From Bursaphelenchus xylophilus (taxonomy: Eukaryota > Nematoda > Chromadorea > Rhabditida > Aphelenchoididae): a stretch of DNA of 64,000 bases. Shown here in pieces: positions 24,442 through 36,947 of this stretch; positions within the stretch are counted from its first letter, which is position 1; each line of letters begins with the position of its first letter. The translations under genes were made by a program, and so were the position numbers. Under the pieces are notes generated by a model. That model saw only the letters and a list, made by a program, of their open reading frames with translations, was not told the origin of the DNA and made no database searches. The stretch lies in NCBI GenBank assembly GCA_904066235.2, contig CAJFCV020000004.1, positions 5,394,001 to 5,458,000 on the forward strand, read 5' to 3'.

Positions 24442-25651
24442 TCCGAATACCACTTCCCGGACCCGTTTTCTCGGTTTGCCCTAGGGTTTGAGGGGCTCCC
24501 TGAAGAGAAAGTACACTCCATATTCTCCTTGAGGATAAAGTATATGTATTACGAAAAACAATATCCAATAATCGATAAATGCCTCGAAAAAAGGAAAGCG
24601 GGAGACTTAAACGTCGAGATATTAACCACCTGAGGGCAGGATTGCTGTTTTATATTGGAATTAAACCAAAGACAAACCCTTGGGCGCTTAAAACGTTCGA
24701 GAACAGAGTACATTTCTTGAGAGTCCGGACGAAAAAAAGAAAAAGAAACGACTTTATCTTTGGACTTTGTCAAGTTTTACATTACTATCAGATACGACGG
24801 AACGAATGGATCGAACCGGGATTAATACGGGGGCAACAACTGAGAGGGCTCAATTCTCATGTCAGACAAAATAAAACGGAAAAAGGAGAGTAAGGGATGA
24901 CTTTCTTAACAGAATTAGAGTTCTGAAGTGATAAAGAGTCGACGCGGGAGGGAGAGCAATCAATTGCATAGTAATTCCGGGTAAAATATTAAATAAAAAT
25001 CGTATTCTTACACTTGAAGGAAACAAAAAAAAGTACTAGCCAAACCTCTGCGGCGTTTATCTCAACAGGATTTAGGAAAGGAAAAGCAAAAAAGGGGGAG
25101 AAAGGCCTCGGCTTTGGTCGGCTGCTCTCCAGTGTTGTTAAGAGGAACACCGGAAGATGATAAAAGGGACAAACGCGTTCGCAGACAGTGCGTAAATCCA
25201 TTTAAATACTTATTGGAACACCGTTAATGTTTTCAAAGAACAAGTTCAGAGATCAGAGAGAGTCAAGAGCGGAAGTTTGGTGTAATATAATATATATTAG
25301 TACGTAAAGTTATGTAAAAATAAGCAAGGTCTACAGAAATATGTATAAATGTTCGGAAATGATAAACGGAAGAGTTTTCTGGCTCGAGGAGACACCCTCG
25401 AGTATGATTTAAAAAAGATTCGTCATTCATTTATCAATTCCAACAAATTATGAGTAATCTTGGTATGACTAAATGGATAAAACCCCGTCTCATGTGAAGA
25501 GGAACGTCGCTCTTAGCCTACAGTACATCAACGGCAAATCAAAATACAATCTTGTCGTTTGTGCAGATCCCATAAAGCGACACGTGTCTTCCAAATGAGC
25601 TCCAGATGGCCATGAAGGAGCCGGAGGTCATAAGAGTTGAAAACAAGGACG
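24442..25651. other. Divergent intergenic region
   Basis: 1.2 kb between the iPLA2 start (minus) and a small membrane protein (plus); it should hold both promoters. An open plus frame at 24579-24893 (104 codons, basic) has no splice context or known motif and is not called. Nothing else was recognised. Confidence 0.45.
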
Positions 25652-26105
25652 ATGAGGAGACCGGTTGAATACAACAATGATATGTTCTGCTACATGCCGT
25701 TTCGGATGAGAATGATGTGTTTTGTTTGCACGGCCTTTCTTGTGGTCAGTCTTGTCACAGCCATCGCCAATTCCATGAAGAATTCAACTTTGGAATCGGC
25801 TACTTACTGCTCCAAGGAGAAAGAAATTAAATTTCATTCCAGTTTGTTGTAAGTAGTTTGTATTGCCAATTAAAATTTAGCTGTCCCGATGAATCGATAC
25901 TGTACTATTACAAGTGTTGTCAGAGCAAATGCTGTGCTCAACCCAAGATTCTGCTTTTGTAAGTATAATTTTTTCAAACTTAGAGACTCTAGCAGCATGG
26001 ATAATATAAATTGTTGTTTCCAGAGTCTCAGTGGGATCTCTTTTTTGTGCAATCTTGGTCATTGTGATTTACAGTACCACAACAAGTGGAATAAACTGTT
26101 GTTAA
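25652..26105 (+). CDS. Small two-TM cysteine-rich membrane protein
   Basis: Three exons (25652-25848, 25881-25958, 26024-26105) encode 118 residues. A hydrophobic segment (CFVCTAFLVVSLVTAIA, about 22-38) acts as signal anchor or signal peptide. A short extracellular or lumenal part carries one NST glycosylation site and the motif FCPDESILYYYKCCQSKCC. A second TM follows (VGSLFCAILVIVIYS), and the protein ends in INCC. The YYY.CC...CC arrangement before a TM recalls WBP1/VOPP1- or Shisa-like adaptors, but similarity is limited to the pattern. An in-frame TAA lies just upstream of the ATG, so the start is firm. It is 70 bp upstream of the Ly6-like gene on the same strand, a spacing compatible with an operon. 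Confidence 0.6.
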
Positions 26106-26174
26106 CAGTCGGAATGAAGAGACAAACCCTTCCCGCAAATTTAAATTACAGAAAGTTACAACGGAGAAAAGAAA

Positions 26175-27602
26175 ATGCGTCGTTTCCTTTTGTTTCCCTG
26201 TCTTTTCATCCCCTTCATCTACTCACTACAATGTCATCTCTGTGTAAATAACAATAATATCATCCTTAGTGCGTATGATTATCGCTACGATTGCAGTCAG
26301 AGGGAGACTTGTGAAGGTAAGTTCAATTTTTGTTATACTAATCATCAATTCATCATTTTTAACCTAGCAGGGGAACTTCTCGAAGTGCGACTTTAATGAA
26401 ATTTGACATAAATTTAAAGGGGAAATACTCCAAGTGCGAGGCCAGGCTTTGATAAAGCGTGGCATAAAACCCGTTCAGTTGCCAAATGCCATTGCATAGC
26501 ACTGTCTCCGGCCTTCTGATCATTGCGCAAGCAATTTAGAGACTTTCCAATAGTTTCAACATAATAATAAAGCGTTTAAGATTGGTATGATGACCAAAAA
26601 GCAATCAAAAGCCCTCGCCGAATACAGTATTTTACGCGTTGATGGAGAAAAAGATTTTATTAGGCAAAAAACGGAAAAAATGTACAGATTTTGGAAAATC
26701 GCTGTAGGACGAAAATTAAAGTGTGCAATGATTTTTCGAAATCAATGTGAACTATACAGGGTGGTTACGTCGTCAACTTGACGGATCAGTCAGGTTGTCA
26801 AATTGTCGTCATTTCTTCATGTCAAATTGTTCTGTCATTTTGATTGTCAAACTGAACTTTCTGGTAAATTTTCGCGGATTTTTGCTAAAAGATCGTAGAA
26901 ATCTAGAATTTTAGAAACTAAATTTCTTTTCCTTGTCAAGAATACCGATGAAATAAGCAGTAAAACTAGTTACGACTAATATTCATCATGGTCTATGTTA
27001 AACTGGCTTTGCATGTCAGAATTTTCAATCAAAATGACGAAAATGACGGCAATTTAACGTCAATGTCACACCATTTTGAAAAATTCTGTCAAATTAACAA
27101 CCCTAATATCAATCCATTTTTGCACCGCAATTCGACCCAACAGCAAAAATAAAAGGCGAGAACTTCTGTGACCATCTTTATATGGGAGAAACTCATGATT
27201 GAGCGTCATGGGTGAAAAAAATTAAAATTTACTTGGAACCGTGCACGGCCGTGTGACTTATGCCTAAAGTGTGTGCAAAATTCAAATAAAATCTGAGCTT
27301 CGCATTTGGGGTCATTGTGTGTAAATAAAATTTATATAAATTTTTCAACAGGTAATTGGTGTGTGAAACATCTAAAAAGTGGTAACCTGAGCCATTACTG
27401 CGCTTCGGACCCCTCCATCTTCTCAGAGACTCCTTATAACGCCCAGACCGAATCTTTTTGTAACGCTTTTTATGGAGAAAATGGGATTTTCGAAGCCGTT
27501 TGCTACTGTAAAAGTGGAGATTACTGTAACTCCTCACGTTTATCCTCTACTTCTTATCCATTTTTATTTATTTTCATTTTATTTTTGGCACTATTACAAT
27601 AA
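26175..27602 (+). CDS. Ly6/uPAR-like GPI-anchored surface protein
   Basis: Two exons (26175-26316, 27352-27602) encode 130 residues. A signal peptide (MRRFLLFPCLFIPFIYS) is followed by LQCHLC, paired cysteines through the middle, and the terminal CYCKSGDYCNSS block typical of three-finger Ly6/uPAR domains (C-x-C...C-N). A hydrophobic tail (YPFLFIFILFLALLQ) at the end suggests a GPI signal. It is probably a cell-surface or cuticle-exposed protein; the nematode family is large and mostly uncharacterised. The AATAAA at 27598-27603 overlaps the TAA stop codon. The only intron (1035 bp) is over 90% transposon sequence. The protein resembles the one at 58410-58862 in architecture. Confidence 0.78.
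26368..27320. mobile_element. Diverged relative of the fold-back element, in Ly6 intron
   Basis: The left end reads CAGGGGAACTTCTCGAAGTGCGAC and the right end is the reverse complement of CAATGACCCCAAATGCGAAGCTCAG. Both match the termini of the 7221-8343 element (GAAGTACCCGAAGTGCGACGCTCAG). A second terminus-like copy, GGGGAAATACTCCAAGTGCG, starts near 26418, which suggests two overlapping insertions or an internal duplication. It contains the MITE at 26757-27105. Exact borders are uncertain because of divergence. Confidence 0.6.
26757..27105. mobile_element. Nested TA-flanked MITE rich in TGTCA/TGACA
   Basis: It begins with CAGGGTGGTTACGTCG after TA and ends with the reverse complement of TAGGGTTGTTAATTTGAC. 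Subterminal blocks are also inverted: CGTCATTTTGATTG on the left side appears as CAATCAAAATGACG on the right. Many short TGTCAAATTG or TGACG units recur. The first 10 bases equal those of the Tc1/mariner element at 22-385, so it may use the same transposase. It is inserted in the 26368-27320 element. Confidence 0.6.
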
Positions 27603-27963
27603 AAATAACAAGGTTAAGTTGAGGAACTGTTATTACTTATTAAAAGACCGATTGTGTTTGGTTTAAAGCATTGGACGGTGAGGATAAATGCAGATAAAGA
27701 GGCTGAGAATCCTTGAGAAAACATCCTGAGAACTTTGGGAACGCTCCTTCAAAAGCTGAAGACAATCTCGAAACGGGGATAGCTGAGGAGATGGGGAAAC
27801 AACGAGGGTAACAAGGTTTGTATTTACAAAATAAAGCTGACGAAATGAAAACGCAAATGCAAGGATCAGAAAAAATAAAAAAACATCTTCCCATACGGAC
27901 AACTTCTAACGTTGTATACGTAACGGTGTATAAGAGTAGATGCGACCAAAGAGTCATTAAAGC
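27603..27963. other. Convergent intergenic region
   Basis: 361 bp between the Ly6-like gene and the MADF gene, which converge. Only 3' UTR sequence is expected; nothing distinctive was seen. Confidence 0.45.
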
Positions 27964-30014
27964 TCAGATGTCGTTGCCATTACTGGTCGCTCCCAACTCA
28001 TCAGTGGGAGTGGAGACATGCTCATTGATATCTTGGATGACCATCTCCATCAATAAATCGTTGATCTTTTTCCGAGCCACCAACCGCGAGCGCAAACTCA
28101 ATCGCCTCAGGTCATGGGCTATCTGTTTCCCGAATAAAGAGCATTCGTCTTCGTCTTTGGAGGGTAGCAACTCCAGAAGACATCTACTGAGATCATTCAC
28201 CGTCTTCTGAAGGTCCGTTTTGTCGATGGATCCCACTCCTGGAAGCACCTCATCCAGACGTCGTTTCTTTGGTCGAGCTCCTGAAAGGCAAAGATTGTCA
28301 TCAAAATCGATAAAAAAGATGTTAAATTATCTGTTACATCATTAAAACATACCTTTGACATCATCAAAGTTGATACTGGCAGGTCCAGAGGTGGTCGGTT
28401 TGTCGTCGTATAATATCTCCCCTGTGGCCATGTTAATGCGGCCATTGTTGTTGTTGGAGGTGGGAGTTCTGGTGCTGGCTGCCTGAGATAATTGCAGCAA
28501 GAGATCGTTGATATTACTTGACTTGAATCCGAAACTATCGTCAGGCTGATTGTTATCGCTGCTGTCGGCTTCGGCTTCTTGATTCTCGTTGTCTCTAAAA
28601 TCATCGTTTTTTACATAATTTTGCAATAAAAAACCTCATTGAAAGATCTGGAAAAGTAAAACTAACTCACGGTGGGGATTCTGGTCGTTCGCTTTGCATG
28701 TAATTCTCGAGGAAAGAGAGCTGATCAAAGGTGAATAGGTGTCTCTTCGACGGATCCATAGGCGTCGGGGCCTGGCCCGACTTCCTCGAATAGAATTCCT
28801 CTTCGTACTTCCTTCTCATGTAAGACCATTGTTCGCGAACCTTCTTAGCTAAAGCATAACTTTACTTTCGAGTTACAAAAGCATAAGGGAAAGTGAATTT
28901 TACGCCGGGATCAAGTGTTTGATGAACGTACAATTAAACATACCAGTAGCCCCGTTTCCCAATTGCTTGGCAATCCGACTCCACAGCACTCCTTTGTGAG
29001 CATTATTCTTGTAAAGGGGATTACTTTTGTCATACAATTCAGGCAGATCCTTCACCAGATCAATCAGGTGAGCCCGTGTTTCTGCTGGGGCCTTGCTTCT
29101 AAAAGTAGAAAGATAAAGATCTATTACCGTAACCCCAATCAATCCCATCCACCAATCAAAGCACAAACCTGTCGGCGGAGGGAGTATTGTTGTTGTGAGA
29201 GTTGGGGGCGCTGTTCTCGAGGTCGTTATCCGATTGGGGGGAGTTGGCTTGCTCCTCCTCTAGGCTGGCTTCGCTCAAGATTCGTTTGAAATTGTCCAGG
29301 AAATCTTTATTTTCTTCGAATTTGCGGGTTCTTGAATGAAAAATCAAAATATAATGACGTAATTTGTAAATAATATTACGTAAGTGCATGGTAATACTGA
29401 AGTCAATGCTATAGCATAACTTACTTGATAGGCGTTCCCTCAGTGCTCTTTCCATTCTCGAGGAAATGGCAATCCTCGAAGTAAGGGAAGTCCGTGCTCA
29501 TCTCCTTCCCCGACTGCCGCAGTTCCCTCTCCTGATAGTATCTATTCTTGATCAACCGCCACTGTTCCCTCACTTGCTTCGCTGAAAGGTTAACGATCAG
29601 TTCGCGAACTTTTGTCTTCATCGATCCAAATTAATGATACAATACCGAAACATCACAAAACAACTAAATTCTAACAGTCGCCGCTAATACACAATAATTT
29701 TTAATGAAAATGGCAGTGATCCAAGAATAGGAACACAACAAACATCAACTGTATTCGGCGGAAGGGATAGACGAGCGAAGGCACAGACACCCAAAGCGAC
29801 ACCAGCACGACATGAACCAAGAAGAGAAACGCTTACAATTGACCCCGGGATGCCGACTGATAAACTTTTCCCAGATGGTACTCTTCAAGGTGTTATTCCG
29901 ATAGGCGGGCATCGAAAGGTCCCACAACTCGGGATGCCCTCTCACGAATTGAATCAGACTGACTTTAAATGGTTGCCGGCTGGAGGTCGGCTGGGGATGC
30001 CCGTCTTCGCTCAT
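27964..30014 (-). CDS. DNA-binding protein with two MADF domains and BESS-like tail
   Basis: About seven exons on the minus strand, near 30014-29839, 29581-29426, 29330-29171, 29098-28944, 28850-28678, 28597-28353 and 28280-27964. MADF 1 starts at residue 17 or so (SLIQFVRGHPELWDLS, then KQVREQWRLIKNRYYQE). MADF 2 follows a short acidic linker (HLIDLVKDLPELYDKS, then KKVREQWSYMRRKYEEE). Both hold the characteristic W/Y residues of this Myb-like fold. The C-terminal part has an NLS-like RPKKRRLDE and a segment ECSLFGKQIAHDLRRLSLRS... that resembles the BESS interaction motif. Members bind DNA or chromatin and act as transcriptional regulators. The ATG at 30014 opens 16 residues before MADF 1. 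The specific orthologue is not identified. Confidence 0.82.
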
Positions 30015-31970
30015 TCCGTCGATGAATTTATCGATGGATCTCTTGATATTTGAATAGGTTAGTCAGTGGTTGGTACGCTGATTAAAATGTACTCTCGTCG
30101 ATAAAAAAACATAGGGTGTTACGGTAGGATTTGAGAAAAATTTTAGTCGAGAACAGATAAGCTGGGAAGAGGATACAGAAAGAATGATGATACAACCTCC
30201 AACTTGGTGGTGGGGAGAGGACTCCGAGACCGGAAACAAACCTGGGGAGGCGAACCGACTCGTATGGCCAACGCTGATGAATCGATGGCCACGTCGTGGG
30301 TCGAGAGAGTCGGTGGAGAAAGAGAGAGAAACGCCTGACAGTGGTGCATTTGTTGTTCTTTGGAAGAGCCTGGACTCTCCGGGAGAAGAGGAGAAGAGAA
30401 GGGGCGAAACGAAACGCCGCCGAGAGTCAACAACAAGGAATTATTCGTCGGTTGGGGACAAGAGTGAGGAGGAGAGGCCTGGCAGGGTCGGTCCGACGAG
30501 AGCACCCCAACTCACCCACCACCCCCACCATTCATTTGAAACGCGATGGCTGCACTGATGGCCCCGACGACGACCGATGCTGTTTCGAGTGCTTCCAACA
30601 AAGCCTTGGCCAAATGGCCCAAACGAGCCTCGGTCGGTCGGAGACCAGCCTGCCAGAGAAGAGAACCGATTCGAGGTCGAGTTCTTTCCTCGGGGAATGA
30701 CAATGACATGGGATGAGTGTGCACCCCTAAACCCCAATGACATCCACCACCCAACAACAACCAATCATCTCATTATGTAATAATGAGGTGACCTTTCTAA
30801 AACACTTTCACTATGCAAATCGATTGCACAATCCAGATCGTAAAAGGGAATTGGTGAATAAAGTCAATGAAGGAGCGGGAATTGATAGGAAAAATTGGAA
30901 ATTCATAAGAGAAGAGGTCATCAACGTCAACAATATAGGAATTAGAATTGTTGGGGACTTAAAAAGTAGAGTGATCGCCCCAATCCAGCCGAACAAAACA
31001 CGATGACTGAGAGAAAGGCTGTTGAAAACGTCGGCGGACGGACGGATTTTGGCCGCAAAAGCAGAGAAAATAAGTGTTTCGAAAGGGGCGATCGATGGTT
31101 GAGAGGGAATTCGAGTCGCCTGGACAAAAACCGCAGAGCCAAGGGCGGGAGGGCTCTTTCCTCGGCGGAACAGGCGGCGGCTTACTCACTCGCTGACTGG
31201 CACAAAATTCTATTTTCCCTCCCTTTTCCTCCAACCGAACAACCGCCCCGGTCTCGACTCATTCAACCCTTAATAGTGGGGAGGTAGTTATACTCGTCGG
31301 GCTGGTTGTTTAGCGACCAGTCAGCCAACAACTGAGCCCTCGCCCTTTTCCCCTCACCTCCACTTTCCCAATGACAGCGACCGTCCAAAAGGACGAGGAC
31401 GGAAAATGAACGAACGCGGCGCCACCTTTTCCTCATCCATCCAGCCATCCATCCCATCCAGCATTCAATTCAGTCGTTTATTCATTCAATCTCCGGCCCC
31501 CTCGATGTCCCGTCGCCCCATTCACTCCCTTCTCGCCGACTAAAGCAACCTCCCCCAACCCTCATTCCCTCGCCTTTGCCTCTCATCTCAAACAGCCGAC
31601 CAACCCAACCAACCGCAGTCCAATCAATTGACACGAGAGCGAAACACCAGGCCCCAGACCTCTCTTTGATCGAGATCTGAGCGAATGAGCCGAGAGTCAG
31701 TTCAGCAACATCTTATTCTTCTCTGCTCTTCTCTTTTCCCTGTGGCCCACCTCCCTTTCCAAACTCTCAACTCGATGGATAGATCAAAGCAAAGGAATGA
31801 AAAAAACATACAAAGACAATTTACATCCGGACCAAGAAAAAATCACAGTCTATAGAGACCGCTGATATTTTGCGGACCATGTTTTTATTATAAAGTCGAC
31901 CTATATAAGTTCTAGTTAACAAAGTTCCATTTGTTTAAGCAAGCTACCGTAATCATTACTGGCCACTTCC
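30015..31970. other. Long gene-free region upstream of MADF gene
   Basis: Nearly 2 kb with no supportable gene. Purine-rich (30180-30480) and C/T-rich (31340-31620) stretches with many CATCC/TCATTCA short repeats are visible, giving long chance frames on both strands. It probably includes the MADF promoter. No conserved motif was recognised. Confidence 0.4.
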
Positions 31971-32546
31971 GCAACCTTCCATTTGGAGCAGATTTCATTT
32001 GGGGAAGATCGGGTATCGGGCCAATATTTATTCAAATGTTACCAAATTGATTGACTAGCTAGCCAAGCAGGGTTACTCTGCGTTCACATAGGTCGCTCAT
32101 GACCAAGCTCGCGAACTAGGTCGTGACCATAGTCAGTGTGGTTGCGACCTGACATAACTGAAAACCGTCTGGAACAACTAGAAACATTATTTTCAAAAGC
32201 TTTTGGACATTAAGTTCATGACTTAGATCACGATCTAGGTCATGAACTAGCTTGTTTTACCCCAAACAAAACACGGATTTCGCCATAGATTCATCATGTT
32301 GACCGAACTTTAACGCTTTTGGAGGAACGTACCTGAACTACCTCACGAGCTATTTCACGACCAAGAATAATCAAAATAACTCTCGCACCCTAGTCAGCTT
32401 GGCCATTTTGAGAATGTGTTGTTGGACATGTAACTTGGCCTCGGCCGCGAGGTTGGTCATGAGCGACCTATCCTCCGGTGTGAACACGGAGTAACCCCCA
32501 GACTAGCTAGATGCTGTCCAGATACCTGCCTCAAATGAAGGGTAGC
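31971..32546. mobile_element. MITE of the CATTTGGGGCAGAT family, interrupted
   Basis: The left end holds CCATTTGGAGCAGATTTCATTTGGGGAAGATCGGGTAT in pieces, and the right end (32530-32546) the reverse complement of GGCTACCCTTCATTTG. Both match the element at 60367-60754. The interior is split by another element at 32063-32500. Borders are approximate because the left end is diverged. Confidence 0.6.
32063..32500. mobile_element. Nested MITE with 10 bp target duplication (Mutator-like?)
   Basis: Terminal repeats GGGTTACTCTGCGTTCACA (left) and the reverse complement of GGGTTACTCCGTGTTCACA (right), with a second shared block, AGGTCGCTCATGACC, further in. The direct repeat GACTAGCTAG lies immediately outside on both sides (32053-32062, 32501-32510). 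A 10 bp duplication fits Mutator-like elements (9-11 bp). No coding frame. The duplication is partly palindromic, so chance is not excluded. Confidence 0.65.
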
Positions 32547-32835
32547 CACGAATTCTAAATGGACAACGTTTGAATTGCGCAACACACACGCTATTACGTA
32601 ACAATAGTTGAAACTTCAATACCAATACAACTTTTTGGCTATCCTATCCTTCCCGGTGTTCCATAGACCTGGAGACCCTTTTGGCTAGCCATCATCTGGT
32701 TATTCTATGATCACAACATGTACTTCCCATCCACATTGTTACAGAAAAACAACAACAAAATTCATTAGATTTATAGGTTAATGACAATAAAAACAAAACA
32801 AGGTAATGATAAATAAGAAGAGATCTGTGATGAAA

Positions 32836-34909
<2,074 letters not shown>

Positions 34910-35130
34910 TTTGTAAAACAATACAACTAAAAACAGGAAATCAGCACAAAAATAACAAATTAATTTCAGAAACACGAAGCGCGATCTGCTTTCGGCAACC
35001 TATAGTAACCACCCCGGCTATACAACTGTAAAAATTCTAAACCACTACTACTACTCACAACCTTATTCTAAGCGACTTGAAGCTAAAACTGCATTGAGGC
35101 CCTCGTTTTCATCAAACGGACACAAACGCG

Positions 35131-35143
35131 GAAAATTCGCGAA
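35131..35143. promoter_or_regulatory. Heat-shock element 1
   Basis: GAAAATTCGCGAA: a perfect GAAnnTTCnnGAA trimer about 220 bp upstream of the HSP70 start codon. Confidence 0.75.
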
Positions 35144-35165
35144 AAGGATGGCGAAAAGCAGAAAC

Positions 35166-35181
35166 TTCGAATATTCGCGAA
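35166..35181. promoter_or_regulatory. Heat-shock element 2
   Basis: TTCGAATATTCGCGAA: GAA at 35169, TTC at 35174, GAA at 35179, a perfect trimer in the same spacing as element 1 and 38 bp from it. Confidence 0.75.
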
Positions 35182-35234
35182 GCCTTTTCCCCCACAAAAC
35201 ATTTGAATTTCTACTGTTTTCGCGGGCTCTTGCC

Positions 35235-35252
35235 GAATGTTCGCGAACATTT
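35235..35252. promoter_or_regulatory. Heat-shock element 3
   Basis: GAATGTTCGCGAACATTT: three perfect nGAAn/nTTCn units plus a near-perfect fourth. All three elements share the core TTCGCGAA. Confidence 0.75.
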
Positions 35253-35551
35253 TGGGCGGGGCCAAGAGAACAGAGTTCGCTTCGGACATCAAAGTGGCGC
35301 TCTAATGTGGTCGGAAGAGTTCGCGGGGTTTCTGGCAAGATTTCACCAGACGTGGACGAGTGGCTTTCGCAAAATATTTCGAAATTTTGAAGAATTCGTA
35401 TTTTAGCAATAACGGAGAATGAAGATAATTTTTGTCAATCGGTCACGTAAGCCTTCTAGAGATTTATTTGAAGAGCATTAAATAATTTACACATAAAAAC
35501 AAAATTTTAGCAAATAAATGGTTTTCATTTCGAGTAATAATAATTAAAATG

Positions 35552-36947
35552 TCATTCCTGGAGATCGTCTTCGTCTGGTTCGATGTCAGAGTCCTCAGCA
35601 TCACCGTTCAAGTCCGGCATGAGGAAATACTGTACTGGATTCACCCATACTTCATCCTTCAAAACCTGAGAGGAATTATTAATTTCTAGGCTTCAATTGA
35701 TAATATTTTTCGAAAAGTCCTTACTTCGGCTATTTCATCGGCTGGTTCGGAGACATCGGCTAGCCATGAGAAGAAGCCTGAATCTTTCTTCATCGTTAAC
35801 TAAAAATAAGTGTACGCAAAATTATAGAATTACATCTTTATTCGGTTTCCAATCAATCTTCGTACATGTGGCTTGGGGTTCTCCATTTGGTGGTGTCGTC
35901 ATTTCCTTTACAATATCGGAATTCGTGAAAAAAGGATTCAGATCAAACGAAAACTTTAGTTTGAATCCATTTTTTCCATCCGCGAAGTCTTCTACCTGAA
36001 CAAGATTTTAAAATCTGTCAAAAATCTTACCACATCCAATCTACTCAAGTAATGCAAAGCTTCTTCATCTTGTTCACTCAAGATGTGGTTTAATAATGGA
36101 TGATTTGTGAACTAAAAATAGAAATAATATCACATCATAAAGCATACCACAGTCACCCAGAAGTTTGGAATCTTCTCAATTAACTTCTGTCGATCTTCAA
36201 AAAAAGGCGACCGCAACTGATTGTACTTCTTTTCAATTTCGATAATTTCCGCACTCGCTTTTTCATTCAACACATCTAATTCCCCTTGAACCTTGTCCAA
36301 CTCCTCTAGATATTTTTGCGTTGCTTCGTCGAAACCATCCTGAAAGCCTTGAAGTGTTTACAAGTTTTCAATTAAAAAATATTTTAGGTATCAAACTAGA
36401 TAAACGTAAACACATATGGTCATCAGTGATTCTTCGTATCCGTATTTTTATCATTATATACAGACACGTAAAAAACCAGATAAAAATCTAGTCACGACAA
36501 AACAGAAAAAGATGCATTATTTTAGTTTTTCTTAGATTTTAGGGACATGTGTGTACGCAACGTGCGAGAAAAGAGGGATACAAGAAATCAGCCTAATTTA
36601 CATGAAGCCGTAAAAACACTGCAGCGTCATCTTGTACCTCGAATACAAGCAAAATTAGATTAATAAAGTCATCTCAAAAGAAAATTCTTTTATGAAATTT
36701 TTGAACATTTTTTTAAATCAAATTTAGTTCCAAAACTGGAATATCCGAAAGGTTTACGAAACTTCAGAAATTCGGATATCCGATGATTTTTTATGGGATG
36801 CGGATACCGATTTTTGTAGGCCAAAACTATCCGTATCCACAAAAAAATTGTGAATCACTGAGCGTCATTAATAATATAATTAATACTTCAACATACCTTT
36901 GAACCACCTTCCAGCTTTTGCCGTTTACTGGCCGGTTCACCTGACAT
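35552..36947 (-). CDS. SET: SET/TAF-I family histone chaperone
   Basis: Six exons (36947-36897, 36339-36148, 36111-36031, 35995-35834, 35799-35725, 35665-35552) give 224 residues. After [15 protein letters not shown] (NLS-like) comes the long dimerisation helix ([17 protein letters not shown]), then [15 protein letters not shown] and the NAP/SET earmuff domain with LSRLDVVEVEDF-type sequence, FFSWLADV and an acidic tail ([13 protein letters not shown]). SET proteins bind core histones, inhibit acetylation and regulate PP2A. The acidic tail is short (about 15 residues) compared with human SET. Intron 1 (557 bp) is much longer than the rest because it contains a 437 bp MITE. Confidence 0.93.
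36424..36860. mobile_element. hAT-like MITE in SET intron 1
   Basis: The termini CAGTGATTC and GAATCACTG are perfect inverted repeats, followed by a subterminal GTATCCGTATTTTT-type block inverted at the right side (36828-36840). The 8 bp flanks ATGGTCAT (36416-36423) and AGCGTCAT (36861-36868) agree at 6 of 8 positions, compatible with an aged 8 bp target duplication. CAGTG termini plus 8 bp duplications are typical of hAT elements. No transposase frame. Confidence 0.7.

Larger units (their letters stand above)
34910..35551. promoter_or_regulatory. HSP70 promoter region / SET 3' flank
   Basis: 642 bp between the HSP70 start and the SET stop, both genes on the minus strand. It holds the three heat-shock elements and is GC-rich with many CpG between 35100 and 35400. 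A long open frame (35094-35390) is a by-product of this composition. The HSP70 5' UTR and the SET 3' UTR are expected here. Confidence 0.55.

Noticed and set aside
24805..24825. Sequence resembling a tRNA T-loop (CGGTTCGATCC on the minus strand)
   Set aside because: No pairing stem and no cloverleaf could be drawn around it.
24579..24893. 104-codon basic frame upstream of iPLA2
   Set aside because: No recognised motif and no acceptor or polyadenylation signal nearby; lies in the promoter region.
30296..30764. Long overlapping frames on both strands
   Set aside because: Result of purine-rich, stop-poor DNA; no domain or splice evidence.
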